Source: Deltaproteobacteria bacterium (lineage in GTDB: Bacteria > Myxococcota_A > Polyangia > Polyangiales > Polyangiaceae). Taken from it: 64,000 bases of DNA. A program made the translations under genes and the position numbers. Below are positions 56,927-64,000 of this stretch, piece after piece. The DNA is taken from assembly GCA_016218915.1 (NCBI GenBank), contig JACRCQ010000073.1, forward strand, positions 162,100 to 226,099, given 5' to 3'. The number at the start of each line of letters is the position of its first letter. The stretch's first letter is position 1. The notes beneath the pieces are model-generated. The model ran no database searches and was not told the DNA's origin. It worked only from the letters and a program-made list of their open reading frames with translations.

Positions 56927-57946
56927 CTACGGCGCCACGTACTCGACGTGAAGCAAGGGCGCCGCCTGCGCGGACGTCTCGAAGGCCTTTGCCACGCGCC
57001 GTCCGGTGCCACTGATCACGAATACGATGGCGCCTGGATTCGCCCAGCCGCCGCGGTTGACGATCTCCTGCACGATCGGAGCAAGTCCAGGGGATTGGAC
57101 CTTGGCGTTGACCACCCACGCCGGGATGTTGTCCCAGGCGACGCTCGCGGTGGTGGTTGGACGCGAGGTCAGGTTCCAGGCCGCGTTCGTGAACGCAGGA
57201 GCATTGTTCGCATCCTGCCCATGGAAGAGCACGCTGGTAGCGTCGTTGCTCGCCTCGTCGACTTCGAATTCCACGTAGGCGGCGGCGATGACTGCATCCT
57301 TCGGAATGGCTACAGCCGGGAACCGAAGCCCCACGCTTTGCTCGCCGAAGTAAGCCATGTCGTCGCCCAGCTCGAGATCCGTGCTGTCCAGGTACATCGC
57401 GCCGTCGGTCGTGCGCTGCTCGATGTCGTCGTTGCCTGCACTGATCCTTACTTCGACCGTGACGATCGTGCCGCCTGTGCCCGCCGTTCCTGCGGCGCCC
57501 GCGGTTCCCGCGCTGCCTGCGGCGCCGCCCGTGCCGCTCGAGCCGGCAACGCCGCCAGTCCCGCTCGAGCCAGCAACACCGCCCGTGCCGCTCGAACCAG
57601 CGACTCCCCCGGTTCCGCTGGAGCCGGCAACGCCGCCCGTGCCGCTGGAGCCAGCGACCCCGCCGGTTCCACTCGAGCCAGCAACGCCGCCGGTACCGCC
57701 TGCGCCGGCCACCCCACCGGTGCCCCCTGCGCCAGCCTTGCCGGAAGCCCCGCCCGTGGCTTTGGTCCCGCCAGTTCCGCTCGCTCCTCCGGTGGCCTTT
57801 GCTCCGCCGGATCCGCTCGCTCCTCCCGCGCCGCCTACACCTGCGTCCGGATCAGGACCTCCGGTCAGATCGAACTGGTCGTAGTCCTTCGTGCACGCAA
57901 CGCACAGCACGACGGCGATGAACGGAGCGAGGAGCTTTCGACGCAT
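56927..57946 (-). CDS. Lipoprotein with 27-bp repeat linker and DNRLRE-like domain
   Basis: 339-residue lipoprotein (signal ending LCVAC). A Gly/Ser/Ala linker (about 25-150) contains six copies of GTGGVAGSS-type nonapeptides. A beta-rich C-terminal domain (about 160-339) follows: VRISAGNDDIEQRT, FGEQSVGLRFPAVAIPKDAV, AAYVEFEVDEASNDATSV, WNLTSRPTTTASVAWDNI, VQEIVNRGGWANPGAIVFV. This resembles DNRLRE-type carbohydrate-binding beta-sandwich domains. The start is ATG 57946, which has AAAGG at good spacing; 57952 is an alternative. Likely surface-exposed glycan binding. Confidence 0.82.
   Translation of the reverse strand: MRRKLLAPFIAVVLCVACTKDYDQFDLTGGPDPDAGVGGAGGASGSGGAKATGGASGTGGTKATGGASGKAGAGGTGGVAGAGGTGGVAGSSGTGGVAGSSGTGGVAGSSGTGGVAGSSGTGGVAGSSGTGGVAGSSGTGGAAGSAGTAGAAGTAGTGGTIVTVEVRISAGNDDIEQRTTDGAMYLDSTDLELGDDMAYFGEQSVGLRFPAVAIPKDAVIAAAYVEFEVDEASNDATSVLFHGQDANNAPAFTNAAWNLTSRPTTTASVAWDNIPAWVVNAKVQSPGLAPIVQEIVNRGGWANPGAIVFVISGTGRRVAKAFETSAQAAPLLHVEYVAP
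57524..57685 (-). repeat. Six 27-bp tandem repeats in lipoprotein linker
   Basis: Six direct copies of a 27-base unit (57524-57550, 57551-57577, 57578-57604, 57605-57631, 57632-57658, 57659-57685), with a diverged seventh at 57686-57712. Each encodes GTGGVAGSS or a close variant. In-frame copy change would lengthen or shorten the linker by nine residues. Confidence 0.95.
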
Positions 57947-58000
57947 GGACATCAGCCTTTCTCGAAGGTGCCGATCCACCATTGTACAACTTGCGCCGGC

Positions 58001-58663
58001 TCATTCACACACGCATTTCTGGACTGCATCCAGCATCAAGCAGCTCGTGTCGAATGCGGCGCAGCAATTCTGCTCGCAGGCCGCCCCTTTGCACTCGAGG
58101 CATTGCAGGAACTCAGCGGTCTTCGAGGCGTAGCGCCAATCGTACCAGCCGATTCCGCACACCGTGTCCTTGATGCAATCCTCGCACGCGGCGCCGGGGG
58201 GGCCGCCGTCGCACAACGACGCGCAGCTGGATCTGCATTGGTTCACGTAGAAGAAGCCGCACGCGCACGCATCGACCAGCCTGTATGCGTCGCATGGTTG
58301 CGGATGGGCCTCACAGCATGTCTGGTAGCACGCATAGTCCGAGCAAGGCCCGCTGCATTTGTCCATCTCCATGACGCCGGGCGCTGCCGCAACCCTGTCG
58401 AAGCCGGCCACGCACGTCTTGCTCATGCAGGAGTCGCACGCGGCACTCGGGGCACCACCCAGGCAGACTTCACCGCACGCAACGTGGCAGTCGCGCGGCA
58501 GACCGGAGTCGACTTCGATCGCTGCATCGGATGGTGCATCGAGGTCGATGGCAGCATCAGCCAGCGCGCCCGAATCGGCTGCGAGCTCGAGCTGATCAGG
58601 GAGGCAGCCCGCTGCGGCGCTCGCGAGCGCGAATCCGGCTGCCGCGAGGCGCCGAGCCAGCAT
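58001..58663 (-). CDS. Cys-rich lipoprotein, paralogue of the next gene
   Basis: 220-residue lipoprotein (lipobox SAAAGC) with an Asp/Ala linker and a disulfide-rich domain. Motifs are shared with the gene at 58710: DCHVACGEVCLGGAPSAACD, a YKC-like MDKCSGPC, CCEAHPQPCDAYRLVDACACGFF, CIKDTVCGIGWYDWRYA, QCLECKG, CLMLDAVQKCVCE. About 24 cysteines in total. Family not recognised. The start is uncertain; ATG 58663 gives the cleanest signal but has no clear ribosome site, and a GTG further upstream is possible. Confidence 0.75.
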   Translation of the reverse strand: MLARRLAAAGFALASAAAGCLPDQLELAADSGALADAAIDLDAPSDAAIEVDSGLPRDCHVACGEVCLGGAPSAACDSCMSKTCVAGFDRVAAAPGVMEMDKCSGPCSDYACYQTCCEAHPQPCDAYRLVDACACGFFYVNQCRSSCASLCDGGPPGAACEDCIKDTVCGIGWYDWRYASKTAEFLQCLECKGAACEQNCCAAFDTSCLMLDAVQKCVCE

Positions 58664-58709
58664 GCGACGCGAGCAAGCATCGAGACTCACCAGTCCATGG
58701 TAGACCAAG

Positions 58710-59378
58710 TCAGTTCTCTGTGCACATGCACTTGCGAACCGTCTCGAGCATTTGACAGCTCGCAGTGTTGCCGCTGCAGCAAGCTTGCTGGCACCCGGTC
58801 CCCCCATCACACTCCATGCACTGCGAGTAGGGTGGCGTGGTGGGACTGTATTGCCAATCGAACAAGGCGGGGCCGCAGGCGGTATCCATGCTGCAGAAGG
58901 TGCAATCCTGGGTTGGGAGCTGTCCGCCGCACAGCCCCTGGCAGGGCTGCGCACACACGCCGAGCGCAAAGAAGCCGCACACGCAAGCCGATACCAGCCA
59001 TTCGGCGTCGCATGCCTGCAGATTCGCCTGGCAGCAGCTGTTCCAACACGGATCCGTCGTGCACCCCTGGATGCACTTGTAGTAGGCCGCGCTGCCCGGC
59101 GCCTTGTCCGACCTCTCCAGCTGCGGCGCGCAGGTCGTGTTGACGCACTTGTCGCACGCGGCGCTGCTCGGGCCGCCCAGGCACCAGTCCGAGCACTCGA
59201 CGTGGCAGTCGCCCGGCTTGCCTGAGTCGATCTTTCCCGTATCGACGTCAGCCGCAGCGTCCGACGGCGCCAGATCGAGCCGTCCCGGAATGCAGCCCGC
59301 GGCGCTGCAGGCGAGCACAACCAGCGCTGCAGCGAGGCCGCTTGGCGGGTTGCGTCGGACTGGGAGCAGGCGGCTCAC
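58710..59378 (-). CDS. Cys-rich lipoprotein, paralogue of the previous gene
   Basis: 222-residue lipoprotein (signal ending LACSAAGC) starting at GTG 59378. It has the same layout as the 58001 protein: DCHVECSDWCLGGPSSAACD, YYKCIQGC, CCQANLQACDAEWLVSACVCGFF, CSMDTACGPALFDWQYS, QCMECDG, CQMLETVRKCMCTEN. The Cys spacing is nearly identical, so the two are tandem duplicates that diverged. They lie 46 bases apart on the same strand and are probably cotranscribed. Likely disulfide-stabilised surface proteins of unknown function. Confidence 0.78.
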   Translation of the reverse strand: MSRLLPVRRNPPSGLAAALVVLACSAAGCIPGRLDLAPSDAAADVDTGKIDSGKPGDCHVECSDWCLGGPSSAACDKCVNTTCAPQLERSDKAPGSAAYYKCIQGCTTDPCWNSCCQANLQACDAEWLVSACVCGFFALGVCAQPCQGLCGGQLPTQDCTFCSMDTACGPALFDWQYSPTTPPYSQCMECDGGTGCQQACCSGNTASCQMLETVRKCMCTEN

Positions 59379-59431
59379 GTGGATATCGTAGACGAACGGC
59401 TGCGGTTGTCGACCGTGTCGCAGGCGCCTGC

Positions 59432-60031
59432 TCAGGCAGGATGACGGGCGCCTCGACGTCGAACGTGCGGTCGTATGTCGCACGGGATCATTCCCGCGTT
59501 GGCAGCGGCCTCGAGCCCCAGGTCTGCATCCTCGAATACCTGACACTCCGCCGGCTCGACCCCCATGCGACGCGCGCACTCCAGGAAGGTGTCAGGTGCT
59601 GGCTTGTGACGCACCACGTCTTCGGATGACACCAGGATATCGAAGTACGGCTTGAGGCCTGCGGCCGCGATCGTCTTCCACGCCACGTCTCGCGTACCCC
59701 CGGTCCCCAGCGCCATGGGAAGGCGCCCGTGGCACTGCCGCACCACGGCCACGACCTCCGGGATGGGCTGGGCTTGCTCGATCAGCGCGACGAATCCCGC
59801 TTCCTTGTCAGCGGCCACGAGACGCGCATCAAGGTCGAGCCCGTGGCGTTCCGCAATCCACTCGATGATCTTGAGCGCAGGCATCCCTGCCAGCCCGTAG
59901 AACGTCTCCTCGTCGAACGGGAAGCCGTGCTTCTTCGAGGCGTTCATCCACGCCACGAAGTGCAGCGGCATCGTGTCGACCAGGGTTCCGTCGATGTCGA
60001 AGATGAGAGCCCGGGCACTTGGGTGAAGCAT
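59432..60031 (-). CDS. HAD-family phosphatase, beta-phosphoglucomutase-like
   Basis: 199-residue HAD hydrolase. Motif I is FDIDGTLVDTMP, with a small cap domain (about 18-85), motif II LGTGGTRDVA (Thr in place of the common Ser), motif III Lys in VRHKPAPDTFL, and motif IV VFEDADLGLEAAANAGM. The arrangement fits the subfamily of sugar phosphatases and beta-phosphoglucomutases. The substrate is unknown. ATG 60031. Confidence 0.9.
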   Translation of the reverse strand: MLHPSARALIFDIDGTLVDTMPLHFVAWMNASKKHGFPFDEETFYGLAGMPALKIIEWIAERHGLDLDARLVAADKEAGFVALIEQAQPIPEVVAVVRQCHGRLPMALGTGGTRDVAWKTIAAAGLKPYFDILVSSEDVVRHKPAPDTFLECARRMGVEPAECQVFEDADLGLEAAANAGMIPCDIRPHVRRRGARHPA

Positions 60032-60047
60032 GGCAATGGTTCGGGAT

Positions 60048-60407
60048 CTACGGAGGCGAAGAGGGCACAGGAAACGCGGACACGCTTGGCGCAACGATGG
60101 TGGGAGGGGCAGCAGAGGGCGTTGGCGAGCCAGGAGCAGAAGCGCCGGGCACGTACTGGAGGTTGGGCATCCACGGCGGCGGCTGCGACAGGTTCGATGG
60201 AGCGCGCGGCTCCATGATGCGCACCGGCGCAGGGGGCGCGCCAGGCGCTTGCGTCACATCCATGGGAGCGTAGCAGCTGGTTCCGTACTTGGGTCCGGAC
60301 TGGCAGTAGGTCCCGGAGCCGGGCGCGTAGCACGCCGCAACGCCGACAACAGCGCATGTCAGCACAAGGGCGAAGAGGAGAAGTCGGATGGACGAGGACT
60401 TTCCCAT
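60048..60407 (-). CDS. Small Pro-rich lipoprotein
   Basis: 119-residue lipoprotein with a signal ending VGVAAC. The short mature protein has two further cysteines (YCQSGPKYGTSC) then a Pro/Ser/Ala-rich tail. No domain recognised. GAAGG precedes ATG 60407. Its stop lies 16 bases upstream of the HAD start, suggesting a shared transcript with the HAD gene and perhaps the SGNH genes upstream. Confidence 0.72.
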   Translation of the reverse strand: MGKSSSIRLLLFALVLTCAVVGVAACYAPGSGTYCQSGPKYGTSCYAPMDVTQAPGAPPAPVRIMEPRAPSNLSQPPPWMPNLQYVPGASAPGSPTPSAAPPTIVAPSVSAFPVPSSPP

Positions 60408-60458
60408 GCCTTCACCCTATTGCGCGCTTCGTCCAGGCGCAACCCGCTCAGGCAGGTG

Positions 60459-61229
60459 TCACGAGCAATCCGCGAACACGCTTTCGTGCAACGCCCTGCC
60501 GAGCTTCGTGTGAGCATCGGCGTTGAAGTGCAGCCCGTCGTGGATCCAGCGCATCTCGAAGGTGCTGCAAAGACGCTCCGAATCGCCGCAGGTCAGCACT
60601 TCGCTCGCATCGAGCGCGAAGTCGATCTTGCCTTCGCGCTGCTGAGAGAAGATCCAGTCGTTGACTTCCCGCGTGGCAGCCGCGCGACGAGGATTGTAGA
60701 AGCGCGTGTATCCGGCCCAGGGCGACACCGAAATGGCCACCACGCGAATTCCAGCGCGCGTGGCAAGATCGTACATCGCTTCCATGTCGTCTTTGATCCG
60801 GGTCGGCGTGCGCGCCTGGCACATCTCGCTCAGGATGTCGTTGACGCCGCCGAAGATGATCACATGGCTGTAGGCCGGCTTGGGCTGACGCGGGTCAGCC
60901 GGCAGACCCAGGATGTCGCGCGCGAACCTGCGACGCATCTGCGCCACGTTCTCGCCGCCTCTTCCGTAGTTGTCGAATCGGCTCGCCGGGCATCTATCAC
61001 GCAGGTAGGAGAGGTACTTGCCGCCGTGGGACCGTGGGTCGGTCAGCGAGTCGCCGATCGCAGCCACCTGGTAGGCGTGACGCGCGCCCTCGTCTCCAGC
61101 CGCAGAATTCGCAGCCCCGCTCGCCCGGTCCTGCTGCACGCGATCCTCCCGCTCACCGGCGTTGGCGCCGGAGACAGCGACCGTCCACGACAAGCAGAGC
61201 GCGAGCGACATCGCGCGGACACGCAGCAT
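60459..61229 (-). CDS. Secreted SGNH/GDSL hydrolase
   Basis: 256 residues with a signal peptide ending near GANA. SGNH blocks are visible: AIGDSLTD (nucleophile Ser), a Gly in YGRGGENV, FGGVNDILS (Asn block) and DGLHFNADAH (Asp-x-x-His). Such enzymes deacylate polysaccharides or lipids. AGGA precedes ATG 61229. It lies 86 bases downstream of a second SGNH-type gene on the same strand. Confidence 0.88.
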   Translation of the reverse strand: MLRVRAMSLALCLSWTVAVSGANAGEREDRVQQDRASGAANSAAGDEGARHAYQVAAIGDSLTDPRSHGGKYLSYLRDRCPASRFDNYGRGGENVAQMRRRFARDILGLPADPRQPKPAYSHVIIFGGVNDILSEMCQARTPTRIKDDMEAMYDLATRAGIRVVAISVSPWAGYTRFYNPRRAAATREVNDWIFSQQREGKIDFALDASEVLTCGDSERLCSTFEMRWIHDGLHFNADAHTKLGRALHESVFADCS

Positions 61230-61315
61230 GGTTTGGATCCTAGATCATCCCACAAAGCAGGGGCAAAAGCCCGACGTTCGTGGCAGCGGGCCGATGCCGC
61301 GGCCGGATCGTTCGT

Positions 61316-62782
61316 TCAGCGCTCCGCGGTCGACTCGGACGCTCCCGGCGAGCAGCCGGCCGCGGGGTGGTTGCTCAGGTAGCCCTCCAGATCGCGCCAG
61401 ATCGCATAGGCGGTTCGGCGCCCCATGTACGAAGCGCCCTTCTGCGTCAGGTGAATGCCATCTCCGCCAGCCATGTTCGTGAGCACGAACTTGAGCATGG
61501 ATGCCTCGCCCCCCATGGCACCCCTGAAATCCCAGAATGCGCAGCGATTCTCCTCGGCGACCTTGCGGTTCTGGATGGAGACCTCCCGCACTCCTGGCAC
61601 GGATCTCCACGCCTTCATCGAGTCGATCCGATCCACGGGCGTCGTGACCAGGATCGACACCTCGGGCAGCGCGTCGCGTAGCCGCGCGATCAGGTCGGTC
61701 ATCTCTTGCACGTAGCGCACCGGCCAGACCTGATTGCTCCCCAGGAGCAGCACGATCAAGTCGTAGCGCCTGGCGCGAAGGGCGCCCCGCATGACTTCCC
61801 GGTTCTGGCGCAGCAGCAGCGGCCCGCTCACGGCGCCGATGCCGAGCGAGTCGATCACCACGCCTGGCGCGGCGCGCTCGAGCGTGACCCCAAAGAGCAC
61901 GGTCGGGACAGCGGCTCTGGAGATGAACTCCACCTTGTGAGGGGCGTCATCCGCAGTCCACGCGTAGTAGCCGGCTTCGATCCGGGCGTGGTCGGTCGTG
62001 AGCGATGCCACGACCCTGCCATCGAGCTGGATGTCGAATGGGCCGGACCTGGGCTTGCGCAGGTAGTAGACGCCGAAACGGCTGGCGTGGGTTCCTATGG
62101 GAGCAGGCGGATCAGCCGTGGCGACCCAGGTGATCGCTCCTGCTCGCTCGCTGCGCGCGGCAATGCCTGCAAACCCGTAGCATTGATCATCGGCCTGGTG
62201 CGTGGATACCGCAAATGGCGTCCAGTCCCTTGGATCGTGCCCAGCCTTGACGTCCATGTGGCGGTACCACTCCCAAGGGCGAGCCAATGCGACGTATCCG
62301 TGCCCTGCGTCACCATACCGTGCCTGCAGCACGCGCCGCATCTCGCCCGTGATCCAGTCCATGGTCATGTTCGAGTCGCCGAAGACGCCGATGCGGACAT
62401 GATCGCGAGCCTGGCCGCGAAGCAGGCTTGCCATGCGCTCATGAAAGTGAGCCATGGAGCCAGCCGGATCCACGACCGGCGGCACGGGAACGTCGATGGA
62501 CGCCGGGATCAGCTCAGGCAGATCAACGTGCACCGGGGAGCACTGGGCTGCCAGCGCATCGACCGCGGCATCGGGCTGCAGGAGCGCATCGTCGGTACCG
62601 CAATCGCTGGTCATCGACGGCGGCGGATAGGGGAGCGGAGGCGCGGTCGACCGGGGCGCGCGGGACGGCGGCGCAGTGTGAGGATCGCATCCGAGCGCGC
62701 GGATCGATGCGACCACAAGAAGCAGCGACAAGCCTGCGGCTGCGAGTGATCGCGAGCCGCGGGCATGTGCATCGTGCTTCAT
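61316..62782 (-). CDS. Larger SGNH-type hydrolase, exported
   Basis: 488 residues. An N-terminal hydrophobic segment (SLLLVVASIRALGC) is followed by a Pro/Thr linker. SGNH signatures are split by an insert: VFGDSNMTMDW (nucleophile), about 160 residues of beta-rich insert (ITWVATADPPAPIGT to LFGVTLERAAPG), then LLLGSNQVWPV (Asn) and GDGIHLTQKGASYMG (Asp/His). The inserted-domain layout is like peptidoglycan or exopolysaccharide O-acetyl esterases and acetyltransferases. Start ATG 62782; a GTG 15 bases upstream is possible. Confidence 0.82.
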   Translation of the reverse strand: MKHDAHARGSRSLAAAGLSLLLVVASIRALGCDPHTAPPSRAPRSTAPPLPYPPPSMTSDCGTDDALLQPDAAVDALAAQCSPVHVDLPELIPASIDVPVPPVVDPAGSMAHFHERMASLLRGQARDHVRIGVFGDSNMTMDWITGEMRRVLQARYGDAGHGYVALARPWEWYRHMDVKAGHDPRDWTPFAVSTHQADDQCYGFAGIAARSERAGAITWVATADPPAPIGTHASRFGVYYLRKPRSGPFDIQLDGRVVASLTTDHARIEAGYYAWTADDAPHKVEFISRAAVPTVLFGVTLERAAPGVVIDSLGIGAVSGPLLLRQNREVMRGALRARRYDLIVLLLGSNQVWPVRYVQEMTDLIARLRDALPEVSILVTTPVDRIDSMKAWRSVPGVREVSIQNRKVAEENRCAFWDFRGAMGGEASMLKFVLTNMAGGDGIHLTQKGASYMGRRTAYAIWRDLEGYLSNHPAAGCSPGASESTAER

Positions 62783-62947
62783 GGGAGCCGGGGTCACCGT
62801 AGCTCGCCACGGCCGCGGCGCAACAGGGGATCAGAAACGCCCAACCAGTGTGGCTCCGCCGGGGCTCGCAACCAGGCGCAGGGCCGGCGCAGTTCCACGA
62901 CGGGCGGGCAGGGCTTGGCGCCGTGGATCCTCCACACGGGCGCGATC

Positions 62948-63508
62948 TCAGGTGAGTCCCAGCGGGAGTCCTACTACGAGGCCTCCGATCATCAGCATGG
63001 CGCCGAGCGCTGCCGTGGTGCTGTCCGTTGACGAGCAGCTCTGGCCTTGTCCGCACTGCTGCGAGCAGGCGAGGAGCAGGAAGCTACCCACGGCCATTCC
63101 GCTGCCGAAGACGACCCAGCCGGCCGCGCGCGTGGACTTGCGCGAATCGTAGCGGGCCACCAGACGCGCGGGCCCGTCGATCGCAATCGGGTCAGGGGAA
63201 GCCACAGTCCTTTCCGCGCCGAGGGACACGCCAAACACGAACGAGCCCTGGGGCAAGGACGCCGTGCACGGTGGAGCGCAGAGCGCCTGCCACTCGTTGG
63301 AGTTGCCAAAGGGCAACCCACGAACGTGCACGATGGTGCTCCGGACGGGAGAGTCAAACGCAACAGGGAACCGATCGCTCGCAGACGGCGGCGGCTGGGT
63401 CGCGGACGGCGGAGCGGGCAGTATGGGGGGTGCGGTTGGGGGCTCCTGCGCGGCCGGGCCGGCGTACTCCTCGCTGCCCGCCTCAGGAGACGAGCAGCAG
63501 ACTACCAA
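62948..63508 (-). CDS. Membrane protein with Pro-rich N-terminus, unknown
   Basis: 186 residues from TTG 63508. A short LVVCCSS start suggests a lipoprotein Cys, but no full signal precedes it. A Pro/Ala-rich stretch is followed by a PEGA-like beta segment (PVRSTIVHVRGLPFG, CTASLPQGSFVFGVSLGA). Two membrane helices come next (GWVVFGSGMAVGSFLLLAC, LGAMLMIGGLVVGLPLGL) with a Cys-rich loop. The start is the least certain part: the frame stays open upstream without a usable ATG, although a good promoter (63554-63582) supports a start near 63508. Confidence 0.6.
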   Translation of the reverse strand: MVVCCSSPEAGSEEYAGPAAQEPPTAPPILPAPPSATQPPPSASDRFPVAFDSPVRSTIVHVRGLPFGNSNEWQALCAPPCTASLPQGSFVFGVSLGAERTVASPDPIAIDGPARLVARYDSRKSTRAAGWVVFGSGMAVGSFLLLACSQQCGQGQSCSSTDSTTAALGAMLMIGGLVVGLPLGLT

Positions 63509-63553
63509 CCGATCGCTACCAGGAAGTGACGCGAGGATCGTCGCACGTGTGGG

Positions 63554-63582
63554 AGCGTAGATAGGAGCGACAGTCGTGTCAA
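63554..63582 (-). promoter_or_regulatory. Sigma70-type promoter for the 62948 gene
   Basis: On the minus strand a perfect TTGACA (63582-63577) is followed after 17 bases by TACGCT (63559-63554). The spacing is ideal. The -10 matches at three positions. It would give a leader of about 35-40 bases before TTG 63508. Confidence 0.45.
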
Positions 63583-63726
63583 CGCGGTTACGGCCTTAGG
63601 CGAGTGTTGTTGTTGAAAGGGTCACTTCTCGCTTGTCGTGGTGGCTGTGCACAATCGCTTCATCAGAAGTGTACACGGACTCGCGGCGTGGAATGACCCG
63701 GCGCGCTCGTTTGAGCGTTTGGCTGA

Positions 63727-63835
63727 GGGGCAAGGGCCAAGGGGCAAGGGCCAAGGGGCAAGGGCCAAGGGGCAAGGGCCAAGGGGCAAGGGCCGAAGGC
63801 CAAGGGCCGAGGGCCAAGGGCCAAGGGCCGAGGGA
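63727..63835. repeat. 7/14-base GC-rich tandem repeat
   Basis: About 109 bases of alternating heptamers GGGGCAA and GGGCCAA (14-base unit, about eight units), degrading to GGGCCGA and GGGCCGAAGG copies at the right. It lies in a gene-free stretch (63509-64000), with no start or stop signal nearby. Open frames across it encode only repetitive Gly/Lys/Gln or Pro/Leu/Ala sequence and are not genes. Confidence 0.95.
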
Positions 63836-64000
63836 TGAAGGAGCAGATGGGGGAGAGGGCTGAGCGATCCCCTCGATTTTTGCAGCGTTTGACGACAAAT
63901 ATCTCCGGGCCGGGAATCCATCGGTCTCGTCGGGTGTTGGCGGCGCATGAAAAAGCCGCTTCCCTTGGTTCGACGCCTGATTCCACGTGCGATTTCGGTC
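63836..64000. other. Gene-free right edge
   Basis: 165 bases between the tandem repeat and the window end. I see no coding frame with protein character, hairpin or promoter of note. A gene beginning to the right would lie outside the window. Confidence 0.5.

Noticed and set aside
63727..63835. Possible CRISPR or coding repeat at the right edge
   Set aside because: The repeat unit is 7 or 14 bases without spacers, and the open frames there lack start signals or protein features.

Overview
The window is high-GC bacterial DNA that most resembles a myxobacterium or close relative (Myxococcota, probably Polyangia). The evidence is: two proteins ending in MYXO-CTERM sorting tails, about twenty predicted lipoproteins with Gly/Ser- or Asp/Ala-rich linkers after the lipobox, Cys-rich repeat surface proteins, GTG/TTG starts and very GC-rich third positions. 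No rRNA, tRNA, CRISPR array, prophage or insertion sequence was seen. This is inference from protein style, not from a marker gene.

Region 1 (0.2-18.7 kb) is mostly housekeeping. It holds a glycine-rich RRM RNA-binding protein, protein-L-isoaspartate methyltransferase and a small lipoprotein. An eight-gene minus-strand moxR/bat operon (2183-11207) follows, with seven of its eight genes joined by 4-base or near-4-base overlaps. Next come a degenerate sigma54-activator-like regulator, pmbA/tldE, a membrane protein, larB-larC for the nickel-pincer cofactor (LarC has a 94-residue His-Glu/His-Gly head), and an alpha/beta hydrolase.

Region 2 (18.8-29.9 kb) starts with a double-length UvrA-family ATPase with four ABC cassettes. 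It then has a GH114-like lipoprotein and two B12-type radical SAM enzymes. One radical SAM gene overlaps a small Pro/Asp-rich lipoprotein gene. The other is fused at its C-terminus to a lipoprotein-like Pro/Asp/Ala tail sharing a PPxDAG-type motif. This is the strongest candidate here for an undescribed modification system.

Region 3 (29.9-51.0 kb) is an envelope or surface-protein island of mostly single, divergent or convergent genes: Cys-rich repeat lipoproteins, a double-psi-barrel protein and a C39-like protease (both with lipobox plus MYXO-CTERM), an IgGFc-binding-domain protein, a caspase-fold lipoprotein opposite a zinc-ribbon membrane protein, and others. An rbfA-rtcB pair (ribosome maturation factor plus RNA ligase) sits inside it.

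Region 4 (51.3-56.9 kb) is a compact plus-strand operon: winged-helix regulator, isocitrate/isopropylmalate-type dehydrogenase, HMG-CoA-lyase-like enzyme, class III CoA-transferase, and LeuC-like and LeuD-like isomerase subunits. The best reading is a route linking 2-oxobutyrate, 3-methylmalate, citramalate and citramalyl-CoA to acetyl-CoA plus pyruvate. That is inferred from enzyme families only.

Region 5 (56.9-64.0 kb) returns to lipoproteins (a 27-bp-repeat protein and a tandem pair of Cys-rich paralogues), a HAD phosphatase, two SGNH hydrolases and a membrane lipoprotein-like gene. It ends in a 7/14-bp GC-rich tandem repeat.
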